Below are positions 46,178 through 55,671 of a stretch of 64,000 bases of DNA, one piece after another (position 1 is the first letter of the stretch; the number at the start of each line of letters is the position of its first letter). Where the stretch lies: contig NZ_VFAH01000002.1 in NCBI RefSeq assembly GCF_008929045.1, forward strand, positions 186,001 to 250,000. Reading direction: 5' to 3'. The stretch is from Noviherbaspirillum aerium (GTDB taxonomy: Bacteria > Pseudomonadota > Gammaproteobacteria > Burkholderiales > Burkholderiaceae_D). A program made the translations under genes and the position numbers. The notes beneath the pieces are model-generated. The model was given only the letters and a program-made list of their open reading frames with translations. It was not told the origin of the DNA and did not search any database.

Positions 46178-47182
46178 CTAGTCGAGCGAGACGCCGGTTT
46201 GCTTGACAATCTTTGACCAGCGCGCCAGCTCCGATTTCACGTAGCTACCGTATTCCTCCGGCGATGACCCAAGCGCGATGGCTCCCTGGGCAGCCAGCTT
46301 CTTTTGAACCTCCGGGTTCTGCAGCGCTTTCATCAGCTCGCTGTTGAGCCTCTTGATGATGGGTTCTGGTGTCTTTGCCGGGACCATGAGTCCTTGCCAG
46401 GCGCTGACTTCAAATCCGGGCATGCCCGATTCGGAAACCGTCGGCACGTCCGGGAAAAGGGGAATGCGTTTCGGTGTCGTCACCGCCAGAAGACGCATGC
46501 GCTTGTCGCGCACAAAGCTTGCCACCGAATTGATCGTGTCCGTCATGAACTGAATCTGGCCGCCGACAAGGTCAGCATCCGCAGGCGCACTTCCCTTGTA
46601 CGGAACATGCACGGCATCGATGCCGTTGGCCTGCAGCAGCTGGAAGGCGCCGAGGTGGGTGATATTGCCGCTGCCTGCAGATCCATAGGAAAGCTTGCCG
46701 GGATTGGCCTTGGCATAGTCAATGAATTCCTTCATGCTATTGACAGGCAAGGAGGGATTCACTACCAAGGCAAGCGGTACGGTGGCCGTCAGGGCCACAG
46801 GCGCCAGATCGCGCTGCACGTCATAGGACAGGCTCTTGTACAGCGCTGGGCTTAATACGATGGAAGACGTGTTGTACAACACGGTGTAGCCGTCCGCCGG
46901 CGCCTTGGCCACCAGCGCGGAACCGATATTGCCGTTCGCACCACCTCGGTTGTCGACTATGAATTGCTGCCCCATCTGCTCGCCCATCTTCTGGGCCAGG
47001 ACGCGCGCAACAAGATCGGTCGGGCCGCCAGGAGGAAATGGCACGACCAGGGTGATCGGCTTGTTCGGATAGGCAGATTGTGCCTGAGCCGCAGGCCCGG
47101 TGAACGCGGCAACGCCGATGCTCACCATGAGACAGGATTGGATTAAACCCGAACGAAGATGGCGCATGCTTGGTAGTCTCAT
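46178..47182 (-). CDS. Bug/TctC-family periplasmic receptor
   Basis: 334 residues with a signal peptide ending near AQA-QSAYP. Bug features are YPNKPITLVVPFPPGGPTDLVARVLA, DNRGGANGNIGSALVAKAP and VHVPYKGSAPADADLVGGQIQFM. A stop is followed by no adjacent TctA/B. The family binds di- or tri-carboxylates or aromatic acids. It lies downstream of the CaiB/MaoC genes in the same direction. Confidence 0.93.
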   Translation of the reverse strand: MRLPSMRHLRSGLIQSCLMVSIGVAAFTGPAAQAQSAYPNKPITLVVPFPPGGPTDLVARVLAQKMGEQMGQQFIVDNRGGANGNIGSALVAKAPADGYTVLYNTSSIVLSPALYKSLSYDVQRDLAPVALTATVPLALVVNPSLPVNSMKEFIDYAKANPGKLSYGSAGSGNITHLGAFQLLQANGIDAVHVPYKGSAPADADLVGGQIQFMTDTINSVASFVRDKRMRLLAVTTPKRIPLFPDVPTVSESGMPGFEVSAWQGLMVPAKTPEPIIKRLNSELMKALQNPEVQKKLAAQGAIALGSSPEEYGSYVKSELARWSKIVKQTGVSLD

Positions 47183-47207
47183 TTTCAGTCTCCTTGATTT
47201 AATTTGC

Positions 47208-47225
47208 CTCGCCGGCTACGGCGAG
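47208..47225. other. Short perfect hairpin between MaoC and Bug genes
   Basis: CTCGCCG and CGGCGAG flank a four-base loop. Without a following T-run I cannot call it a terminator; it may separate expression of the Bug gene from the operon upstream. Confidence 0.35.
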
Positions 47226-47340
47226 TGTTACGTCGTTGGTGCGAGCTAGGCGCTTATCCTGTGCTTATCCTGCGCTTGTCTGAACTCGCACCTGTGTGGT
47301 TGCAAGTACCCGGTAACAGGTCGCCCGCACCGTCAAGCTT

Positions 47341-47817
47341 TCATGCCGCATCGCCTCGGCCAGCCAGCATTCGCCGCGCGGTGTAGGTCATTACCAGTTC
47401 ATCCCGCTGGTTAAGGACCTTGATGGTAGAGTCGACGATTGCCCTGCCGCCCTTCGAGGTAGGACGGATATTGTCGACCTCGACCATGGCATGAATGCGA
47501 TCGCCGACCAGAACGGGAGCATGGATCTTCTGTGTCAGCTCAAGCATGGCAAGGCCGGTTCCCTGGATCATGGTTTGCAGAAGCAAGCCTTCGATCAGTG
47601 TGTAGGTCAGCGCAGCGGGAACCGGCCTGCCGGCGATACCGCCCGGTAGCGGTTCGCTGTCGATGAACATGACTTCCAACATGCCGGTGACGCCAATGAA
47701 ACCGACCAGATCGGCTTCCGTCACGGTGCGGCGGAAGGTCTTGAAGCGCTGGCCCGGTTCCAGGTCCTGCCAGTAATAGCCTTGCCCAAGTTGCCGCACG
47801 GGTTTTGTATCGTTCAT
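47341..47817 (-). CDS. MaoC-like hydratase
   Basis: 158 residues with a hot-dog fold pattern: YYWQDLEPGQRFKTFRRTVTEADLVGFIGVTG at the N-terminus, carrying the D/H catalytic region in weakened form, and KIHAPVLVGDRIHAMVEVDNIRPTS in the second half. It probably hydrates or dehydrates an enoyl-CoA. It is nine bases after the CaiB gene. Confidence 0.87.
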   Translation of the reverse strand: MNDTKPVRQLGQGYYWQDLEPGQRFKTFRRTVTEADLVGFIGVTGMLEVMFIDSEPLPGGIAGRPVPAALTYTLIEGLLLQTMIQGTGLAMLELTQKIHAPVLVGDRIHAMVEVDNIRPTSKGGRAIVDSTIKVLNQRDELVMTYTARRMLAGRGDAA

Positions 47818-47826
47818 GTTGCCCTT

Positions 47827-48987
47827 TCAGTCGTCTGCACTATGAGGCTTGGCGATCCCAAGCTCAGCCATGATCTGCTCGGTATGTTCGCCCAGGCGTG
47901 GAGCCATGCGCACCGGGGGACGCTCTCCGTCGAACCTTACGGAAACACCCGGAAACTTCAGTGTTCCCATCTGCGGATCCGTCAATGTTTCGAAAAATCC
48001 GGTCTGCCGCAGATGTTCATCCTGCGGGAGATCGTCGAGGCGACGCATCGGCGATGCGGGTATCTCAAGCCGGCTGAAGGTCTCCAGCCAATCGTCGGTA
48101 CTCCGGCCGGACATGACTTCCGCCGCGATCTCGTACAACGTCGCGATATGCGTTGTACGCGCTGCGATGCTGGTAAAGCGCTCGTCATCGGCAAGTTCGG
48201 GCCGGCCGGACTCGATGAAGAACCGCTGCCAATGCGCATCGGTGTAGGGCATCGCGCAGATATATCCGTCGGTCGTGCGATATGGACGCCGCCACTGGTT
48301 CAATACGCGCGGATAACCTGCGTCGGCAAGCGGTGGTTCAAAGTGCTGGCCGTAGAAATGCTCCACGAGATTGAAGGCCACCATGGATTCCAGCATGGGC
48401 ACTTCGACATGGGACCCGATACCTGTGCGCTCGCGCTTGAACAGCGCGGCGAGAATTGCGTGCGCGGCGACCAGTCCGCATGTCTTGTCGCCCGCGATGG
48501 TCGGAAAATATTGAGGCTTGCCGGTCTGCTTTTCCATCAGCGCAGCGCAACCGGAAAGTCCCTGGATAATGTCGTCGTACGCAGGCCTGCCGCTATATGG
48601 TCCGCCCTCGGAAAAACCGAGCAGGCCGACATACACAAGCTTTGAATTGCGCTTGCGCAAGGTGTCCGGGTCCAGGCCGATCGCCGCGAGTTTCTGCGGA
48701 CGAATGCTGTGCATCAGCACATCTGCGGTATCGACGAGTTTGAGCAGCGCTTCCCGGGCCTGTGCCGTCTTCAGATCCAGCACGATGCTTCGTTTTCCGC
48801 GATTGACGCCAAGGAAGATCGCGCTCATGCCGGGTTCGGTTGACGGGCCGGTCTTTCGGGTGGAATCTCCTTCCGGCGTCTCGATCTTGATGACGTCCGC
48901 ACCGTAGTCGGCAAGGATCTGGCTGGCGTAAGGACCGAACACGACGGTGCTCAGATCGAGTATGCGAATGCCGTTTAAAGGAAGCAT
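47827..48987 (-). CDS. CaiB/BaiF family CoA-transferase (type III)
   Basis: 386 residues. The N-terminus reads LNGIRILDLSTVVFGPYASQILADYGADVIKIE, followed by GVNRGKRSIVLDLK and the family block PAYDDIIQGLSGCAAL. At the usual catalytic Asp position I read VPMLESMVAF, with Glu, a variant common in this subgroup. It swaps CoA between acids, for example from succinyl-CoA. It starts with AAGGAG before ATG and forms a unit with MaoC. Confidence 0.92.
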   Translation of the reverse strand: MLPLNGIRILDLSTVVFGPYASQILADYGADVIKIETPEGDSTRKTGPSTEPGMSAIFLGVNRGKRSIVLDLKTAQAREALLKLVDTADVLMHSIRPQKLAAIGLDPDTLRKRNSKLVYVGLLGFSEGGPYSGRPAYDDIIQGLSGCAALMEKQTGKPQYFPTIAGDKTCGLVAAHAILAALFKRERTGIGSHVEVPMLESMVAFNLVEHFYGQHFEPPLADAGYPRVLNQWRRPYRTTDGYICAMPYTDAHWQRFFIESGRPELADDERFTSIAARTTHIATLYEIAAEVMSGRSTDDWLETFSRLEIPASPMRRLDDLPQDEHLRQTGFFETLTDPQMGTLKFPGVSVRFDGERPPVRMAPRLGEHTEQIMAELGIAKPHSADD

Positions 48988-49028
48988 CAGTTCTCCTTGA
49001 TTGGACTGATATGGGGGAAGGCGGAAAT

Positions 49029-50042
49029 CTAACCCGTCACTACGACCTTGCCGATCGCATTGCCGGCTTCGACCAATGCATGGGCTCGCCGCAGGTTATT
49101 CGCGTTGAATCCCTTGAAACAATGTTTTACGGTACTGCGCACCTGTCCTGCATCAATCCGGCTCGCCACGCGATTCAATATCCGGTGCTGCTCTATCATG
49201 TCGGCGGTCGCGTGCAATGACCGCGTGAACATGCCCTCCCAGCTGAACGAAGCGCTCTTGCCGCGCAGTTCATTCATGGGCAGCGGGGACCGACTTTCCA
49301 CCAGAGCGCAGATATGCCCATGGGGCTTGATGAGCTTCGACATCACTGGAAAATACCGGTCCGTATCCGACAGGCAGAGAATGAAGTCGACCGCACGCGT
49401 ACCGTTCGCAGCCAGCTGCGCGAAGAGATCGCCGCGGTGGTCGACGACAATGTCGGCACCAAGTTCTCCGCACCACGCCTGCGATTCCGGCCGTGACGCA
49501 GTGGCAATGACGCGAAGCTGCCCGATAACCTTGGCCAGTTGAATCGCCATGGACCCGACTCCGCCGGCTGCGCCGATGACAAGCAGGGTTTTTCCCGCAT
49601 CGTTGCCGGCTGCCGATATATGCATGCGTTCGAACAAGGCCTCCCATCCGGCCAGCGAAGCCACGGGCAGCGCTGCCGCGTCGGCGAACCCGATCGATGC
49701 CGGCATCGCGCCTGCCAGTCGTTCGTCTACGAGATGCAGTTCCGCATTGCATCCTGGGCGCGTGATGCTCCCCGCATAAAAGACGCGGTCACCCGGGGCG
49801 AACAGCGTAGCGCGCGGCCCTTTGGCGACAACAGTGCCGGCCGCGTCCCATCCCAGTATGCGTGGCTGTCCGTCCGCATGCGGACGCGCGCTGCGCATCT
49901 TTATATCGATGGGATTGACCGACACGGCCTCGATCCGAACCAGCAGATCCCGGCTGTCGGCGGACGGTGTCGCGAGCTCAAGATCGACCAGCGCATCGGC
50001 ACCATGTCCGGCGGCGTCAGCAGGGATTCCGATAGCCTTCAT
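49029..50042 (-). CDS. MDR-family oxidoreductase (zinc-type ADH / quinone reductase-like)
   Basis: 337 residues, GroES-like domain with VRIEAVSVNPIDIKMRSARP, then GWDAAGTVVAKG and the Rossmann segment LLVIGAAGGVGSMAIQLAKVIG. No zinc-ligand cysteine cluster is visible. It probably reduces an enoyl-type double bond with NADPH. It is in the operon between the Bug gene at 50050 (gap of seven bases) and CaiB. Confidence 0.88.
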   Translation of the reverse strand: MKAIGIPADAAGHGADALVDLELATPSADSRDLLVRIEAVSVNPIDIKMRSARPHADGQPRILGWDAAGTVVAKGPRATLFAPGDRVFYAGSITRPGCNAELHLVDERLAGAMPASIGFADAAALPVASLAGWEALFERMHISAAGNDAGKTLLVIGAAGGVGSMAIQLAKVIGQLRVIATASRPESQAWCGELGADIVVDHRGDLFAQLAANGTRAVDFILCLSDTDRYFPVMSKLIKPHGHICALVESRSPLPMNELRGKSASFSWEGMFTRSLHATADMIEQHRILNRVASRIDAGQVRSTVKHCFKGFNANNLRRAHALVEAGNAIGKVVVTG

Positions 50043-50049
50043 ATCCCGC

Positions 50050-51033
50050 TTATTGCTGCTCGACCTTGGCCTTGACGACGATATTTTTCCACAGCTCGAT
50101 CTCCGCCGCCTGGAAACGGCGCATTTCCTCCGCGCCGCCGCTCATCGCTTCGGCGCCCTGGCGCTCATAGAATTCCCGCGTTTCCGGCATACGGGCAATC
50201 TGGGTCAGAAGCGCAGAAAGCTTTTCAGTCTCTGCTTTCGGAGTCTTCGCCGATACCATGGCGCCAACCCAGACATAGGCGTGGTAACCAGGCAATCCCT
50301 CCTCCGCCGCGGTCGGTACATCGGGCAGCGCCGGCGCGCGGCGCTCCGACGCCACCGCAAGCGCCCGTACCTTGCCGCCTTTCACCAACCCCTGTGTTGC
50401 CGTAATGTCCGAGAAGGTCAGATCGACCGTACCGGCGGCCACGCCGGCGAGGGCTTCGGAGGCACCCTTGTAAGGCACGTGAACGGTGCTGACACCCGCG
50501 ACATCGTTGAACAGTTCAGCCATCAGCTGATAGCCTGCGGAGCCAGATGCGTAGTTCAGCTTCCCTGGCTGCGATTTGGCTGCCTTGACGAGGTCGGACA
50601 CCGATTTGTAGGGCGAATTCGGCGGCACGGCGAGGACCGCCGGTGCGCGCATCATCATTGTCAGCGGCGCAAAATCTGTTTGCGGGTTGTACGGCAGCTT
50701 TTTAAACAGGGCGACGTTCACGGCCAGCGTGGAGTTGCTGCCGACGAAAACGGTGTAGCCGTCAGCCGGCGCGGACAATGCATTCTGGACGCCGATGAAG
50801 CCGTTGCCACCGGGACGGTTTTCCACGACGACCGGCTGCCCCGTCAATTCGGACAATTTCTTGCCGAAGTAGCGCGCCGAGGTATCCGTGCCGCTGCCCG
50901 GCGGGAAAGGCACGATGAATTTGATCGCGCGGGAAGGAAAGTCCTGTGCGATCGCCTGCAAAGCGGGCATCAGAACGGCGGCGCAACCGATTGCAGCCGA
51001 CAGCACCATCCTGCGATAAGGCTTGTTCAACAT
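50050..51033 (-). CDS. Bug/TctC-family periplasmic receptor
   Basis: 327 residues from the ATG at 51033, set by GGAGGAG nine bases upstream; an in-frame ATG at 51054 lies before that site. The signal peptide ends near AIA-QDFPS. Bug features are FPSRAIKFIVPFPPGSGTDTSARYFG, ENRPGGNGFIGVQNALS and VHVPYKGASEALAGVAAG. It shares the operon with acyl-CoA dehydrogenases, which suggests that its ligand is their unactivated substrate. Confidence 0.93.
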   Translation of the reverse strand: MLNKPYRRMVLSAAIGCAAVLMPALQAIAQDFPSRAIKFIVPFPPGSGTDTSARYFGKKLSELTGQPVVVENRPGGNGFIGVQNALSAPADGYTVFVGSNSTLAVNVALFKKLPYNPQTDFAPLTMMMRAPAVLAVPPNSPYKSVSDLVKAAKSQPGKLNYASGSAGYQLMAELFNDVAGVSTVHVPYKGASEALAGVAAGTVDLTFSDITATQGLVKGGKVRALAVASERRAPALPDVPTAAEEGLPGYHAYVWVGAMVSAKTPKAETEKLSALLTQIARMPETREFYERQGAEAMSGGAEEMRRFQAAEIELWKNIVVKAKVEQQ

Positions 51034-51082
51034 CTCATTGTCTCCTCCGGGCATTGGTGCCCTGTCAATTTATTAACGACGC

Positions 51083-52069
51083 TTACCTACTGGCTGAACG
51101 GATGAAATCGACGATATGGTCTTGACCTGACTCCAATACGCGCTGTCCCACGATCCGGTTCCAGTAGGCTTCGGAGCCGTGCGCGATTCGCCATTCATGC
51201 AAACGGCGCGTCAGCAGATGCAGATCGTATTCCTCGGTCACCCCGATGGCCCCGTGTACCGCATGGGAAATCGATGCCACCAGTACCGCAGCCTCGCTGG
51301 TGCGGGATTTGGCGATGGCGCCCGCAAGCGGCGCAGGCATGCGGGCATCGCCCTGAAACGCCGCCTCGGCGGAGATCAGGGCTGCGGCGACATGCTCGGC
51401 CATTACGCTGATCTGATGCTGTATCGCCTGGAATTTGCCGATCGACTTGCCGAACTGCGACCGATCGTTTGCATACTGCAGCGTCATGTCGAAGACGCGC
51501 CGCATGGCTCCCGCAAGCAGAGCGGCGTGCAATGCCGCACCCCATTCCTCCAGGCCGCCAGCAACTGCCGTCGTTCGCGCGGTCTCCGGAGTCGCTTGCC
51601 AGGCCATGGTTGCGACCAGGCTGCCATGCACGCCGGTCGAAGTTCGCAGCGCTTCTGCTGCAGGCAGCACAAGGATCTGTTCCCCATCCTGGGCGACCAC
51701 GTGATCGGCGATGGCGCCATAAGGCACTAACGGACATACCAGGCGGCCGTCTTCCGTGCGGCGCAAGGCCGGCGCGAGCGTAAGCATTCCTGCCGGGATG
51801 GCGGTATTTCCTGCAAGGACCGCGCGCGCCGCAATGCTTTGCGCCAGCGGCACAGGCATTGCATAAGCGCCGAGCGCAGTCAGAATGGGAAACAGTTCGT
51901 TCAGCGGCAGCATCGCGCCTCCCTGGTCTTCAGGAGCGAGCAGCTCGAGAAAACCTGCATCCGTCACCGCATTCCACAACACCGCAGGAGAACCGCCGGC
52001 CTCGATGGCGCGTACGGCAGCGGGCGTGCATTTGTCTTTCAGGATTTCTTCAATGGCTTCTGCAAACAT
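51083..52069 (-). CDS. Acyl-CoA dehydrogenase family protein, short subunit
   Basis: 328 residues, about 50 shorter than a typical acyl-CoA dehydrogenase. The C-terminal domain is clear (YANDRSQFGKSIGKFQAIQHQISVMAEHVAAAL), but the middle beta domain is poorly conserved and I do not see the usual substrate-binding YT(S/T)GS block. It likely pairs with the next gene (11-base gap) as a heteromeric enzyme, as in steroid side-chain degradation complexes. Confidence 0.88.
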   Translation of the reverse strand: MFAEAIEEILKDKCTPAAVRAIEAGGSPAVLWNAVTDAGFLELLAPEDQGGAMLPLNELFPILTALGAYAMPVPLAQSIAARAVLAGNTAIPAGMLTLAPALRRTEDGRLVCPLVPYGAIADHVVAQDGEQILVLPAAEALRTSTGVHGSLVATMAWQATPETARTTAVAGGLEEWGAALHAALLAGAMRRVFDMTLQYANDRSQFGKSIGKFQAIQHQISVMAEHVAAALISAEAAFQGDARMPAPLAGAIAKSRTSEAAVLVASISHAVHGAIGVTEEYDLHLLTRRLHEWRIAHGSEAYWNRIVGQRVLESGQDHIVDFIRSASR

Positions 52070-52080
52070 CGCTGTTTCCT

Positions 52081-53238
52081 TTAACGCAAGCCCAGGCCGC
52101 GGGCGATCATGCCGCGCAGGATTTCACGGGTGCCGCCTCGCAGGGAATAGGTTGGGGCAACCTGGCTGACATAGGCTGCCGTCCGGTACAGATCGGCATC
52201 CGCAATATCATGCAAATCAGCCGAAATCGCCGCCTCGATCACGGCAGGAATGGCTTGTTCGAATTCCGTCCCGATATCCTTGACCAGTGCGGCTTCGACT
52301 ACCGGGCTCGCCCCCTTCACAAGCTGGCTGGTGACAGTCACCGACATGTTGCGCAGCGTTGTCAAGTGGGTGGCGAAGCGGCCGATGGTGGCAGCATGCG
52401 CCATCGCGTTGCCGCCTTTCCTCAGGCAGGCTATCCAGTGATCGAGCAGCACGATGCTCGAGTACAGCCGTTCGGGGCCGCTGCGCTCAAAGGCGAGTTC
52501 GGCGGTGACCTGCTCCCAACCGCTGCCTTCCTGGCCGATCAGCGCATCGTCGGCCAGCTCGACGTCATCGAAGAACACTTCCGAAAAATGTGCATCGCCT
52601 GCCAGATCCCGGATCGGGCGCACGATCACTCCCGGCAAGGAAAGGTCAACGATGAACTGCGACAGTCCGCGCTGGCGGTCGTCGGGATTGCCGGAGGTTC
52701 TTACCAGCGCAATCATGTACTGGCAGTGCTGCGCATTAGTGGTCCAGATCTTGCGGCCGCTGAGCCGCCAGCCACGCTCCGTCCGGGTTGCGCGGGTGCC
52801 TACGCTGGCAAGGTCGGATCCGGAGTTCGGTTCGCTCATCCCGATGCAGAAGAAGGCTTCGGCCGCGCAGATCTTCGGCAGGTAGAAGCGCCGCTGCGCT
52901 TCGGTGCCGTATTTCAGAATCAGCGGACCGCTCTGCCGGTCTGCAATCCAGTGCGCGGAAACCGGAGCGCCGGCAATCAGGAGTTCTTCCACCAGCACGA
53001 AGCGTGAGAATGCATCGAGGTTGGCGCCGCCATATTCACTCGGCAGTGTCATGCCGACCCAGCCCTGCCTGGCCAGCGTGCGGCTGAACCCGGCGGAGAA
53101 TCCCATCCAGGAACGCGCCCTGATATCTGGCGGCGTATCCGGCAGGTTGGACTGCAGGAATTCCTTGACCTTGGCCCGAAAGGTTTCCGCCTCGGCGGGA
53201 AGGCGGGCAAGACGGAAATGATTAAGCAGCGCGGTCAT
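52081..53238 (-). CDS. Acyl-CoA dehydrogenase
   Basis: 385 residues with all three domains. FAD-binding blocks include FFCIGMSEPNSGSDLASVGTRA and LSGRKIWTTNAQHCQYMIALV. The C-terminal helical domain ends in YSLRGGTREILRGMIARGLGL, the TxEI(L) region. It oxidises an acyl-CoA to the enoyl-CoA and passes electrons to ETF. It lies 61 bases from the CaiB gene that probably makes its substrate. Confidence 0.93.
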   Translation of the reverse strand: MTALLNHFRLARLPAEAETFRAKVKEFLQSNLPDTPPDIRARSWMGFSAGFSRTLARQGWVGMTLPSEYGGANLDAFSRFVLVEELLIAGAPVSAHWIADRQSGPLILKYGTEAQRRFYLPKICAAEAFFCIGMSEPNSGSDLASVGTRATRTERGWRLSGRKIWTTNAQHCQYMIALVRTSGNPDDRQRGLSQFIVDLSLPGVIVRPIRDLAGDAHFSEVFFDDVELADDALIGQEGSGWEQVTAELAFERSGPERLYSSIVLLDHWIACLRKGGNAMAHAATIGRFATHLTTLRNMSVTVTSQLVKGASPVVEAALVKDIGTEFEQAIPAVIEAAISADLHDIADADLYRTAAYVSQVAPTYSLRGGTREILRGMIARGLGLR

Positions 53239-53299
53239 TGGCGCACGTCCTTATGTCGGGCGGCAAGTTGCATGGAATCTCCTTGGTCACGGCGGCGTG

Positions 53300-54523
53300 T
53301 CATACGATGCCTCGCGCTTTTAGTGCTGCGATGCGTTCCACGGACATGCCGAGACGCGCACCCAGTACCTCGTTCGTGTGCTCTCCCAGTGTTGGGGCGG
53401 CATGCCTGTAGCGGATCGGCGTACCGGAAAACCGGATCGGATTGGCCAGGCTGGGAACATCTCCGCCGACGGAATGCGGGAGCGACAGTTTCATCTGGCG
53501 GTGCCGCACCTGCGGATCTTCGAATACCTGCTGCATGTTGTTGATCGGTCCGCACGGGACATTGGCCGCTTCCATCTTTGGGACCCATTCCTTCATGGTG
53601 CGGGTCAGCATGGTCTCGGCGATCTGCGGGATCAGCGCGTCGCGATTGACGTTGCGCAGCCCGACCGTCAGAAAGCGAGGATCGTCGGCAAGATCGCGGC
53701 GCCCGATCACCTTGCAGAAAGAGGCATATTGCGAATCGTTGCCGACGGCAACGATGACTTCGCCTTCCTTGCAGCGAAAGACCTGGTAAGGAACCATGTT
53801 CGGATGCATGTTGCCCATTCGCTGCGGGATCTTGCCGGACATGAAGTGATTCATGGCCTGGTAGCCGTTGATCGCCACGATGCAATCAAGCAGGGCCATG
53901 TCGATGTACTGCCCCTCCCCGCTCACATGGCGATGCTCCAGCGCGGCCAGTATCGCCGTTGTTGCGTACATGCCAGTCAGCAGGTCGGAGATGGCGACCC
54001 CGCTCTTGACAGGTCCGCCCCCGGGTTCGCTGTCGGCATTCCCGGTAATGCTCATCAGGCCGCCCATGCCTTGGAATACGAAATCGTAGCCGGGCAGCGA
54101 AGCATAAGGCCCATCCTGTCCGAATCCGGTGATGGAGCAGTAAACCAGCCGCGGGTTCAAGGGGCGCAAATCATCATAGGCGAGGCCATAACGCGCGAGT
54201 GTCCCGACCTTGTAATTCTCGACGAGCACATCCGCATCGCGCGCCAGCTCGCGAACAATCTGCTGACCTTCTTCCGATGCCAGATCGATGGTGATCGATT
54301 TCTTTCCCCGATTCGTGCTCAGGTAATAGGCGGCGTCGGTGGTGTCGCGGCCATCCGCATCCTTCAGGAAAGGCGGTCCCCAACCCCTGGTGTCGTCGCC
54401 GGCCCCCGGCCGTTCAACCTTGATCACATCCGCGCCCATATCGGCCAGATTCTGTGTTGCCCATGGACCGGCAAGGACGCGTGTCAGGTCGAGAACTTTC
54501 AAGTGTCCCAAAGCCGTCTTCAT
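53300..54523 (-). CDS. CaiB/BaiF family CoA-transferase (type III)
   Basis: 407 residues. ALGHLKVLDLTRVLAGPWATQNLADMGADVIKVE starts the protein. STNRGKKSITIDL and PGYDFVFQGMGGLMSITG follow, then YIDMALLDCIVAING with the catalytic Asp. It is first in the leftward operon and divergent from the enoyl-CoA hydratase gene. It probably activates the acid delivered by a Bug-dependent system by taking CoA from a thioester donor, avoiding ATP use. Confidence 0.93.
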   Translation of the reverse strand: MKTALGHLKVLDLTRVLAGPWATQNLADMGADVIKVERPGAGDDTRGWGPPFLKDADGRDTTDAAYYLSTNRGKKSITIDLASEEGQQIVRELARDADVLVENYKVGTLARYGLAYDDLRPLNPRLVYCSITGFGQDGPYASLPGYDFVFQGMGGLMSITGNADSEPGGGPVKSGVAISDLLTGMYATTAILAALEHRHVSGEGQYIDMALLDCIVAINGYQAMNHFMSGKIPQRMGNMHPNMVPYQVFRCKEGEVIVAVGNDSQYASFCKVIGRRDLADDPRFLTVGLRNVNRDALIPQIAETMLTRTMKEWVPKMEAANVPCGPINNMQQVFEDPQVRHRQMKLSLPHSVGGDVPSLANPIRFSGTPIRYRHAAPTLGEHTNEVLGARLGMSVERIAALKARGIV

Positions 54524-54653
54524 TATTCTTTCCTGTGTAGTTGCCGTGCCGGTTGCGGTTTCGGCATGAGTCAGAGCATAGTTCGCAGCCGAATCGGCCG
54601 TCCAATATTAATTTTCGAGTTAGCGATACTCATCCGATATCAGCCTGGCCGAA

Positions 54654-54670
54654 ATATTGCGGTGCAATAT
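54654..54670. promoter_or_regulatory. LysR-type operator candidate
   Basis: ATATTGCGGTGCAATAT, 7-bp perfect arms with a 3-base centre, in the divergent region between CaiB and the enoyl-CoA hydratase. It is AT-rich and has the T-N11-A form. The LysR gene at 55672 is the obvious candidate binder (inference). Confidence 0.5.
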
Positions 54671-54806
54671 GCATTTTGCAGGTGGAGAAGAGTTTTCTCC
54701 CATACCAATCTCGTATCGCATTATTAGTTTTCGATATTGGACATCGACTGCGGGAATGAATAGGCTTGACACTTATTCACGCAAGGCGACACGACTGGAG
54801 GAGCAC

Positions 54807-55601
54807 ATGGCGGAGTTTCTGCTTTACGAACAAGAGGGACATATCGTCACATTGACCATGAACGAGCCGGAACGGCGCAATCCGCTGACAGGAAATAGCG
54901 CAGTGCCCGAGTTTATTGCGGCGATACAGCGCATCGAAAACGACCGCAGCGTGCGCGCCGTCATCCTGACCGGCGCCGGCAATGCGTTCTCCTCGGGTGG
55001 CAATATCAAGGATATGGAGCGTCAGGCAGGCGCCGATGTGACGGGCATGCAGATACGGCAGGAATACCGCCAGGGCATCCAGAGACTCCCCCTGGCCCTC
55101 TTTAATCTGGAAGTGCCCGTCATCGCAGCGGTTAACGGTGCAGCGATCGGGGCCGGACTGGATCTGACTTGCATGTGCGACATACGGATTGCCTCGCATA
55201 AAGCGAAGTTCGCCGAAAGCTTCGTCAAGCTGGGGATCATTCCGGGCGACGGCGGCGCCTGGCTGCTGCCCCGGATCATCGGTCTGTCGCGCGCCGCGGA
55301 AATGACTTTCACCGGCCAGATGCTCGACGCCGAGCAGGCACTTGCATGGAATCTTGTCTCACGCGTGGTCGCTCCGGAAGAGCTGCTGCCGACCGCGCGC
55401 GCGTTGGCGGAACAGATCGCTGCCAATCCGCCGCATGCTGTGCGTCTGGCCAAGCGCCTCCTGCGCGAGGGCATGCATTCACGCCTGGACACGCTGCTCG
55501 AGATGTCCGCTGCCTACCAGGCGCTTTCGCATCAGACGGCCGACCACAGCGAAGCCGTATCGGCCTTCCTCGAAAAACGCGATCCGGTATTCAAGGGCTG
55601 A
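54807..55601 (+). CDS. Enoyl-CoA hydratase/isomerase family protein
   Basis: 264 residues from the ATG at 54807, which follows GGAGGAG. Crotonase landmarks are AFSSGGNIKDM (first oxyanion hole), PVIAAVNGAAIGAGLDLTCMCDIRIAS (second) and FVKLGIIPGDGGAWLLPR with acidic residues in the active-site region. It hydrates or isomerises enoyl-CoA and complements the acyl-CoA dehydrogenases of the divergent operon. Confidence 0.92.
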   Translation: MAEFLLYEQEGHIVTLTMNEPERRNPLTGNSAVPEFIAAIQRIENDRSVRAVILTGAGNAFSSGGNIKDMERQAGADVTGMQIRQEYRQGIQRLPLALFNLEVPVIAAVNGAAIGAGLDLTCMCDIRIASHKAKFAESFVKLGIIPGDGGAWLLPRIIGLSRAAEMTFTGQMLDAEQALAWNLVSRVVAPEELLPTARALAEQIAANPPHAVRLAKRLLREGMHSRLDTLLEMSAAYQALSHQTADHSEAVSAFLEKRDPVFKG

Positions 55602-55671
55602 TTGCGGCATGCCCGGGACGGCAATGCGGGGCAAAGCGGTTATACTGCGGGCCTACGAGAACGTTCCCACA

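Noticed and set aside
53378-54727. A 449-codon + strand frame opposite the CaiB gene
   Set aside because: It mirrors the conserved CaiB frame and has no recognisable domain.
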